From Cellulomonas sp. Leaf395 (lineage in GTDB: Bacteria > Actinomycetota > Actinomycetes > Actinomycetales > Cellulomonadaceae), in assembly GCF_001424125.1 (NCBI RefSeq), contig NZ_LMQI01000005.1, positions 279,567 through 343,566 on the forward strand: a stretch of 64,000 nucleotides of DNA. The letters run 5' to 3'. This document shows, in pieces, positions 55,225 to 64,000 of the stretch. Within the stretch, counting starts at the first letter, position 1. Each line of letters starts with the position of its first letter. The notes beneath the pieces are model-generated. The model was not told the DNA's origin. It ran no database searches and saw only the letters and a program-made list of their open reading frames with translations. The position numbers and the translations under genes were made by a program.

Positions 55225-57731
55225 TCAGCCCTCCGCGCGCACGAGCAGAGCGACAGGCAGCCGGTCCAGCAGCGGTCCGACGTCGATGACGCCCCCGACC
55301 ACGGCCCGGTCCGTGAGCACGTCGTGCCAGTCGCCCTCGGGGAGCGCGACCGAGTGGTCGGCCCACCCGCCGAGCCGGTCCACAGCCGCAGCCAGCCGGG
55401 TGGCGACGACGGCGACCCGCGGGTCGCCGGCCACCGTGCGGGCGTAGGTGAGCGAGTGCCCGGAGGAGTGCGCGAGCGGAAGGAACCCGCTGGCCGGGCC
55501 GACGAACGCCTCCGGCAGCGCACGGCGCAGGCGCAGCGCTCGCGAGGTGACCAGCAGCTTCTCGTCGGCGAGGTCGCGCGGGCCGGCGCCGTCGTCGAGC
55601 CGGGCCAGGCGGGCGACCAGAGGCTCCAGCGGGACCGGTCGCCGGTTGTCCGGGTCGACGAGGACCGGTCTCGGCACCTCCGTGCCCTGGTAGACGTCCG
55701 GGACGCCGGGCAGCGTCAGCTGGACCAGCTTCGTGCCGAGTGTCGCTGCGCGCACGGCGGCGCGGGTGCGCAGCTCCCAGCCGGAGAACAGCTCGGCGAC
55801 CGTCGGGTCGACCAGCGCCTGCCGCGCGGCATCGAGCACCGCGGCCTCGTACGGCTCGTCGGGCGCCGTCCACGTGGTCCGGCTCTTCGCCTCCCGGATC
55901 GCCTTGGTCAGGTACTCGACGAGCCGGTCCTCGCTGATCGGGCCGTCGTCCGTCCAGGTGCCGGCCAGCGTCTGCCAGAGCAGGTACTCGGTGCGCCCGT
56001 CGAGCAGAGCGCTGCGGTACGGCGCGGAGGCGGCCCGCAGGGAGTCGACGAGCACGGACCACTCGCGGGGGAGCTCGCTGAGCACCCCGAGCCGGGCCCG
56101 GGTGTCCTCGCCGCGCTTGGTGTCGTGCGTCGACAAGGTCGTCATGCCCAGCGGCGCCGACACCTGCATCTCCGCCGCCCACGCCGACAGGTCGGTGGGC
56201 GTGAGCGCGAACTGCTCCGGGTCGCCGCCCACTTCGCACAGGCCGATGAGATGGGTCCAGCGGTAGAACGCGGTGTCCTCGACGCCCTTGGCCATCACGG
56301 CGCCGCAGGTCTGCTGGAACCGCACGACGAGCTCATCTCGGCGCGCCCCCCGCGTGCGCCCCGCGCTGCCGACCTCGCGACCGAGCAGGAGGTCGACGAC
56401 GACGTCCATCGTCGCGCTGCGCTCCACGGAGAGCTGGGCGCGGGCGTGGGCGGCAGCGACCTGCATGACCTCGAGCGACTCGGGGTGCACGGGCTCGCCG
56501 GGCACGACGTACGCGCGGTACCGGTCGAACGCGACGAGCAGCTCGATCAGACAGTCCTCCAGAGCGCGCCAGGTGTGGTCGCGCAGGCGAAGGTCGTCGC
56601 GGCAGATGTCCGCCGCGAGCGAGGTCAGGCGGTGCACCTCGGCGTACAGCGGGCCGTCGACGATCTCTCGTTTGGCCGACTCGGCCATCGACGCGAACGC
56701 GTCCGAGGTGTCGCCGGTGAGCCGGTGCATCACGGCGCCGAGCACCGCTGCCCCGCCCGGGTCGACGAACGTCTGCTGGATCCGCCACAGCGCCTCGTAC
56801 CCGGTGCTGCCGGCGGTCTCCCAGTCCGGCGGGAGCGTCTCGGGGCCCTCGAGGATCTTCTCGACGACCACCCAGGCGCCACCGCTCGCCTCACGCAGCC
56901 GCGCGAGGTACCCCGCCGGGTCCGCGAGGCCGTCCGGGTGGTCGATGCGCAGGCCGTCGATCGTGCCGTCCGCGAGGAGCGACAGGACGAGCGCATGCGT
57001 GGCGTCGAACACGGCCGGGTCCTCCACGCGGACCGCGAGCAGGGTGCCGACGTCGAAGAACCGCCGGTAGTTGAGCTCCTCGTCGGCGACCCGCCAGTAC
57101 GCGAGCCGGTAGTGCTGGCGCTCCACCAGCTCCGCCAGGGAGAGCGACTCGGTGCCCGGTCGGACCGGGAACACGTGGTCGTGGTAGCGCAGGACGGTCC
57201 GCGTGCCCTCGCCCGGGATCTCGACCTCGTCCAGGGCCAGCTCGTCGCGACCCAGCACCGCGCCGATCCGGTCTCCGAGCACCGGCATGAGCACCGCGCC
57301 GTCGCCCGCCGTCCAGTCCACGTCGAACCAGTCCGCGTACGGGGAGTCCGGCCCCTCGGCCAGCACCGACCACAAGGCGTGGTTGTGCCAGACGGGCGTG
57401 GGGACGGCCATGTGGTTGGGCACGATGTCGAGCACCAGCCCGAGGCCCGCCTCGTGCGCCGCCGTCGCCAGACGCCGCAGCGCAGGCAGCCCGCCCAGCT
57501 CCGGAGCGATCTCGTCGTGGTCGACGACGTCGTACCCGTGGGTGGACCCCGGCGCGGCCCGCAGGATCGGCGACAGATACACGTGCGTCACGCCCAGCGA
57601 CGCCAGGTACGGCACGCGCTGCACCGCGTCGTCGAGCGTCAGGTCCGTGCCCAGCTGCAACCGGTACGTCGAGCCCGGTACGGGCTTGCCCGCCGTCGGC
57701 AACCGGCGGGTGGGCGTCGGGCGCGGCTCGC

Positions 57732-57735
<4 letters not shown>
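55225..57735 (-). CDS. treY: Malto-oligosyltrehalose synthase
   Basis: Isomerises the reducing-end glucose of maltodextrins to form a trehalose unit. At 836 residues it is a long GH13 enzyme. Landmarks are the start PGSTYRLQLG (about 20-29), YLSPILRAAPGSTHGYDVVDHDEI (about 53-76), DIVPNHMA near 100-107, GLRIDHPDGLADP near 260-272 (nucleophile Asp), and the acid Glu in VVVEKILEGPETLP near 288-301. The ATG overlaps the treX stop by 4 nt. Together with TreX and TreZ it makes trehalose from glycogen, for osmotic and stress protection. Confidence 0.94.
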
Positions 57736-59987
<2,252 letters not shown>

Positions 59988-60141
59988 GGCCCCAGGGTGC
60001 CAGTCGACCGCCCATCCGGCGCGTGGTGGGGGGCAGTCGGGACGTGGACTTCGCCACACTCTGCCCACCGGACCACCATTGCGCGCACGCCCGCGACCTG
60101 GTGCGCTTACCCTCGGCGGTCCGGTGAGGCAGGGGAGTGAC

Positions 60142-61371
60142 GTGAGCGGTCAGGTCGTGGTCGTGGGTGCCGGGCTGGCGGGGGCGAAGACCGTCGAGGG
60201 GCTGCGTGATCGGGGATACGACGGGGGGATCGTCCTGCTCGGCACCGAGACCGAGCGGCCGTACGAGCGTCCGCCGTTGTCGAAGGGCTACCTGCAGGGC
60301 AGCGACGAGCGCGACGGCGCGTTCGTGCACCCGGCCGACTGGTACGGCGCCCACGACGTCGACCTGCGGCTCGGCACGACCGTCCGGTCGATCGACCTGG
60401 GCGCGCGCGACGTCGTCGACGGCTCCGGGACCCGCACGGGCTGGGACCACCTCGTCCTCGCGACCGGTTCGGAGCCGCGTCGGCTCGACGTCCCCGGTGC
60501 CGGTCTCGACGGCGTCGTGAACCTGCGCACCCTCGACGACAGCGACCGTCTGCGCACCCTGCTGACGGCGGGCAGGCGCGTGGTGGTCGTCGGCGGTGGG
60601 TGGATCGGGCTGGAGGTCACCGCCGCGGCCCGCGCGGCCGGCTGCGAGGTGAGCGTCCTCGTGCGCGACCCCTTGCCGCTGCTCGCCGTGCTCGGCCCCG
60701 AGCTCGCTGCGATGTTCGCGGACCTGCACCGGGAGAACGGGGTCGACCTGCGGACGCGGACGGAGATCTCCGAGATCGTGGCCGCGGGCGACGGGACGCA
60801 CGTGGGTGCGGTCGAGCTGGCGGACGGCACGCTGATCGACGCCGACCTGGTGGTCGTCGGGATCGGGGCTGCCCCCCGCGTCGACCTCGCCAAGGCGGCA
60901 GGGCTGCACGTCGAGAACGGCGTCGTCGTCGATGCCCACCTGCGCTCGTCGAACCCGCACGTGCTGGCCGTCGGCGACATCGCCCGCGCGCACCACCCGC
61001 TCCTGGGCACCCATGTCCGCGTGGAGCACTGGGCGAATGCCCTGAACCAGCCGGCGACCGCCGCAGCGACGATCGTGGGCGCCGACGAGCCGTACGACAA
61101 GCTCCCCTACTTCTTCACCGACCAGTTCGACCTCGGCATGGAGTACGTCGGCTACGTCGGGTCCCACGGGTACGACGAGGTCGTGGTGCGCGGTGACCTG
61201 CAGGGCAGGGAGCTCATCGCGTTCTGGCGGCGCGAGGGTCGGGTGCTGGCCGCGATGAACGTCAACGTGTGGGACGTCGTCGAGGACGTGCAGGCGCTGA
61301 TCCGCTCGGGCGCCGTGGTCGACCACGACCGGCTCGCCGACCCCGACGTCCCGTTGACCGACCTCCTCTAG
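60142..61371 (+). CDS. FAD/NAD(P)-dependent ferredoxin-reductase-type flavoprotein
   Basis: A 409-residue oxygenase-coupled reductase of the rubredoxin/putidaredoxin reductase group. The FAD motif VVVGAGLAGAKTVEGL is at about 6-21, the NAD(P) motif VVVVGGGWIGLEVTAAA at about 149-165, and the second FAD signature VLAVGDIARAHHP at about 274-286. The C-terminal reductase domain begins FFTDQFDLGMEYVGYVG (about 326). Such enzymes pass electrons from NAD(P)H to a small iron-sulfur or redox protein; no partner is encoded nearby. GTG 60142 has AGGGGAG 5 nt upstream; the frame upstream to 59986 is rejected. The stop uses the CTAG shared with the convergent gene. Confidence 0.9.
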   Translation: MSGQVVVVGAGLAGAKTVEGLRDRGYDGGIVLLGTETERPYERPPLSKGYLQGSDERDGAFVHPADWYGAHDVDLRLGTTVRSIDLGARDVVDGSGTRTGWDHLVLATGSEPRRLDVPGAGLDGVVNLRTLDDSDRLRTLLTAGRRVVVVGGGWIGLEVTAAARAAGCEVSVLVRDPLPLLAVLGPELAAMFADLHRENGVDLRTRTEISEIVAAGDGTHVGAVELADGTLIDADLVVVGIGAAPRVDLAKAAGLHVENGVVVDAHLRSSNPHVLAVGDIARAHHPLLGTHVRVEHWANALNQPATAAATIVGADEPYDKLPYFFTDQFDLGMEYVGYVGSHGYDEVVVRGDLQGRELIAFWRREGRVLAAMNVNVWDVVEDVQALIRSGAVVDHDRLADPDVPLTDLL

Positions 61372-62456
61372 ACGGCCAGCGTCCGGTCCACCGCACGGCG
61401 GACCACCTCGTCGTCGTCGGCGCCCTCCGCTCGCCAGCCGAGCTGCTGGATGGCGCCGTTGCCGCGCCGCAGCACCGTCGCGACGTGTCGTTCCACCCAC
61501 TCCAGGTCACCGGCCTCGGCCAGGGCCGGCCGCACGTGATCGACCAGCTGCGCGATGACCTCGGCAGCAGGCAGCGGTGTGCCGGTCAGCGGACTGACCA
61601 GGTCGCCCGTCAGGCCGGACCGGGCGGCGCGCCAGGTCGCGGCGCGCAGCAGCTCGGTGCGCGGCTGGGGCACCGGTTCGCCCGTCGCCGTCTCGGCGAT
61701 CCCGCGCACGAGCGCTGCCTGCAGGGCGGCGTCGTCGGCGTCCAGGCACACGTCCGCCACCCGGACCTCGACCGTCGGGTACCGCGACGAGAGCCGGGCG
61801 TCGAAGTAGATCATCCCCTCGTCGAGGATCGTCCCCGTGCGCAGGAGCTCGTCGATGACCGCGCGGTAGCCGGCCGCGTCGCCGAACGCCGCGGTCGGGC
61901 CCGCCGTCGGCCAGCGGCCCCACACCTGCGAGCGGTACGACGCGTAGCCGGTGGAGGCACCCTGCCACGACGGGCTGTTGCCGGACAGGGCGAGCAGCAC
62001 GGCGTTCCACGGCCGGAGGTGGTCGAGGATGCGCACGCCCTCGTCCGCGTCGGCGATGGAGACGTGGACGTGGCAGCCACAGGTGAGCTGGTCGCGGGCC
62101 GTCTGCCCGAACTGGGCCCGGATGGCGTAGGCGCGCCGGTCCGGCAGCACCGTGGACTCGACAGCCTGCGGGGCCGTGGCCAGCGCAGCGATCCGCGCAC
62201 CGGCCGCGCGCGCGACCGCGTCCGTGCGCGCCCGGCCGGCACGGATCTCCGCCACCAGCTCGGAGAGGTCGGCGCGCGGAGGTGTCGACGTCTCGATCTG
62301 CTCCTGCTTGAACTCCTTCTCCAGGTCGCCGCCGGGCTCGTCGGCAGGGGAGGGCGCCACCGTCGACGCGTGCCGGAGCACGGTCGTGGCCACCGGCTGC
62401 GGCCGCCCCTCGGGGGTGACCAGCAGGAACTCCTCCTCGACGCCCAGGGTTCGCAT
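61368..62456 (-). CDS. YbdK-family carboxylate-amine ligase (GCS2 type)
   Basis: A 362-residue ligase of the glutamate-cysteine ligase 2 family. It begins TLGVEEEFLLV (about 3-13), with the EEEF metal/ATP residues, and has CGCHVHVSIADADEG near 130-145 and the EVRVADVCLDADDAA motif near 236-250. E. coli YbdK shows weak glutamate-cysteine ligase activity in vitro; the physiological substrate is not known. Actinobacteria make mycothiol rather than glutathione, so a different role is likely. The ATG at 62456 is used. It converges on the flavoprotein gene, sharing the CTAG stop at 61368-61371. Confidence 0.87.
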   Translation of the reverse strand: MRTLGVEEEFLLVTPEGRPQPVATTVLRHASTVAPSPADEPGGDLEKEFKQEQIETSTPPRADLSELVAEIRAGRARTDAVARAAGARIAALATAPQAVESTVLPDRRAYAIRAQFGQTARDQLTCGCHVHVSIADADEGVRILDHLRPWNAVLLALSGNSPSWQGASTGYASYRSQVWGRWPTAGPTAAFGDAAGYRAVIDELLRTGTILDEGMIYFDARLSSRYPTVEVRVADVCLDADDAALQAALVRGIAETATGEPVPQPRTELLRAATWRAARSGLTGDLVSPLTGTPLPAAEVIAQLVDHVRPALAEAGDLEWVERHVATVLRRGNGAIQQLGWRAEGADDDEVVRRAVDRTLAV

Positions 62457-62554
62457 CGGATCAGTGTGGTGGTGTGGGCATCGCCGCGCGCGGTGACGCG
62501 GGCGGCCCGGCGCGCGGGTCTGAGTCTGTCGACCTTCTTGCGCCCCCGAATCCG

Positions 62555-62583
62555 TTGACCGAGCGTCACGCGAAACGTACCGT
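62555..62583 (+). promoter_or_regulatory. Sigma-70-type promoter of the last gene
   Basis: TTGACC (62555-62560), a 17-bp spacer and TACCGT (62578-62583), the best -35/-10 pair seen in the window. A leader of about 30 nt with GGTGAG leads to the ATG at 62619. Confidence 0.65.
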
Positions 62584-62618
62584 GCAGTAACGCTGCCGTC
62601 CGAATGGTGAGATCGCGC

Positions 62619-64000
62619 ATGAGGCTCTTCCCGACCGTCCACGCGACAGGTGAGCTGCCGCCCGCCCACCGGGCCCACCTGGAGCTCCATGGCCTGGTCT
62701 TCGTCGCTGCCGACGACGACCCGGACCTGGTCCTCGTCCTGCCGGGCACGGCCCTCACCGGCCCCGCCGAGCGCGCCGGTGCGGTCGTGCTCGCGACGGG
62801 AGCCGAGACGCCGGAGGTCGCCCACCTGCTCGCCTCCCGCGGGATCTCCGTGCGCGCCGCATCCGTCCCGGCGAGCGCTCTGGTCCCCGCCGACCTCACC
62901 GCAGACGACCTCCTCGCGTGGACCACCGACGTGGTGCTGCCCGTTCGCGCGGCCCTGGACGTCGACGGTCCCGCCGTGCCGCTCCTGCGCACCGCCACGG
63001 GAAGCCAGGCGCTCGGACTCACGGTGGCCGCCGGGCTGCGCGACGAGCGCGGCGCGCTGCTCGTGCTGGGCGTCGACGTGCTCGGGTCGCCGGAGGTCCT
63101 GCTCAACGCAGCGGTGTGGGCCGCGCGCCCGGCCGCCCCGGTCGCTGCCGACGACAGGCACACCGAGCTCGTGACGCACCCGGCGTGGACGCGGCTGAAG
63201 CGGGACGTCACCGAGCTGCAGGGCCTGCAGGTCAAGGACGGGTCCGTGCCGGACGACGAGCAGCACCCCCGCGCCCGCGAGCTGGTGCAGGCGATCGTGC
63301 GGTCAGTCGACGAGCTCGCGCCCGCATTGCCGCACGACGAGGACTACCTGACGGCTGTCGGCAAGGACCTGACGCGCTGGTCCGAGACCGGGTTCGGGGT
63401 CCCGGACTTCCTCGACTCCCTCGTCGCGTTCCACCCGCAGCGGCAGCGCATCGACGGGCTGCCTCACCTGGTGCTCTTCCCCATGTACACGCAGAACGGC
63501 AGCACCGACCGGCGGGTCGAAGCGGTCCTGCTGCAGGTGCGCTGGCCGGACGTCGTCGCGCACCTGGAGGCCGAGCAGTTCAGCAACGCGCTCTTCGTCC
63601 CGGTGACGTTCCTCGACTTCACGCCGGGCTACGACACCAACTCCGCGGTCCTCTTCCCGGAGACCGTCGCCGTCCGCGAGGTGCCGACGTTCACGTGGGG
63701 TGCGATCTTCGCGGACCGGGAGGCCGCCCGGTTCCGCCGCGTCGTCCGCGCCGCGGCGGACACCACCCGGCTGGCTCTGCCTCCTGACGCCGCCCGGCTG
63801 CTGGACGACCAGCGGCTCGCCGAGGAGACGTTCGTCCTGTGGGACCTGGTCCACGACCGCACCCACATGCGGGGCGACCTGCCCTTCGACCCGTTCATGA
63901 TCAAGCAGCGGATGCCGTTCTTCCTCTACTCGCTGGAGGAGCTGCGCTGCGACCTGACGGCGTTCCGCGCGGCGGTGCGGCTCGAGGGCGACGGCGTCCC
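62619..64000 (+). CDS. Unknown actinobacterial protein with HDxxH motif (3' truncated; DUF6421-like?)
   Basis: Reads from ATG 62619 (GGTGAG 7 nt upstream) without a stop to the window end, giving 460 visible residues. The N-terminal ~160 residues are an alpha/beta region (ELHGLVFVAADDDPDLVLVL, DLLAWTTDVVLPVRAAL). Later parts have FPMYTQNGSTDRRVEAV near 288-304, FSNALFVPVTFLDFTPGYDTNSAVLFPET near 320-348, and WDLVHDRTHMRGDLPFDPFM (about 408-427), where HDxxH plus a following Glu (LEEL) could be a metal site. I think it belongs to the DUF6421 family, but this is from memory and weak. No signal peptide or membrane segment is seen. Confidence 0.6.
   Translation, partial: MRLFPTVHATGELPPAHRAHLELHGLVFVAADDDPDLVLVLPGTALTGPAERAGAVVLATGAETPEVAHLLASRGISVRAASVPASALVPADLTADDLLAWTTDVVLPVRAALDVDGPAVPLLRTATGSQALGLTVAAGLRDERGALLVLGVDVLGSPEVLLNAAVWAARPAAPVAADDRHTELVTHPAWTRLKRDVTELQGLQVKDGSVPDDEQHPRARELVQAIVRSVDELAPALPHDEDYLTAVGKDLTRWSETGFGVPDFLDSLVAFHPQRQRIDGLPHLVLFPMYTQNGSTDRRVEAVLLQVRWPDVVAHLEAEQFSNALFVPVTFLDFTPGYDTNSAVLFPETVAVREVPTFTWGAIFADREAARFRRVVRAAADTTRLALPPDAARLLDDQRLAEETFVLWDLVHDRTHMRGDLPFDPFMIKQRMPFFLYSLEELRCDLTAFRAAVRLEGDGV

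Overview
The window is a chromosomal segment of a high-GC Gram-positive bacterium, most likely an actinobacterium close to Cellulomonas (order Micrococcales). Three things support this: the very GC-rich third codon positions and frequent GTG starts; a set of actinobacteria-specific families (SepH, and the DUF3071, DUF3093, DUF3159, DUF3710, DUF4193, DUF3000 and DUF5998 families); and pyruvate formate-lyase next to a D-aspartate-ligase-type cross-bridge enzyme, which fits facultative anaerobes with D-Asp/D-Glu interpeptide bridges. The genus is inference. I see no phage, IS element, CRISPR array, rRNA or tRNA.

Layout. 1-14 kb is a conserved actinobacterial block (acyl-CoA ligase fragment, DUF5998, phosphatase-type hydrolase, tdk, sepH, TRIC channel, suhB, DUF4193, DUF3093, dut, DUF3710, OB-fold, DUF3159, two TrkA proteins, a KimA-like transporter and a TRAM RNA methyltransferase). 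Its order matches what I recall of the Mycobacterium tuberculosis Rv2689c-Rv2701c region. 14-17 kb carries a 56-aa protein and aconitase. 17-22 kb has an arginase-fold protein, small enzymes, a Nudix hydrolase, a GATase and guaB1. 22-31 kb holds dxs, pflB-pflA and fadA-fadB. 31-36 kb holds RNase D, a LuxR-type regulator, DUF3000 and cstA-ybdD. 36-39 kb is gnd plus the D-aspartate-ligase-like ATP-grasp enzyme. 39-45 kb is a two-component system divergent from a lipoprotein/adaptor/ABC (MacB-like) cassette. 45-52 kb is a minus-strand sulfate-assimilation operon (sir, zinc ribbon, cysH, cysD, cysN, cysG, RibD-like reductase, unknown protein). 52-60 kb is zapE and treX-treY-treZ. 60-64 kb is a flavoprotein reductase, a YbdK-type ligase and a partial unknown gene.

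The most notable element is in the 360-bp gap between sir and zapE. A 33-residue reading frame on the minus strand (52121-52222) has seven Cys codons in two clusters and sits just upstream of sir. It looks like a cysteine-sensing leader peptide that attenuates the sulfur operon. Other regulatory signals read from the sequence are a GGGTC-N4-GACCC palindrome before pflB (DosR-like), a GTTACTC-AA-GAGTAAC operator before fadA, a TATCTTGAT-type palindrome before acnA, a 16-bp perfect palindrome between the divergent trkA and kimA-like genes, and at least seven genes with a TANNNT box 6-8 nt from the start codon, suggesting leaderless mRNAs.
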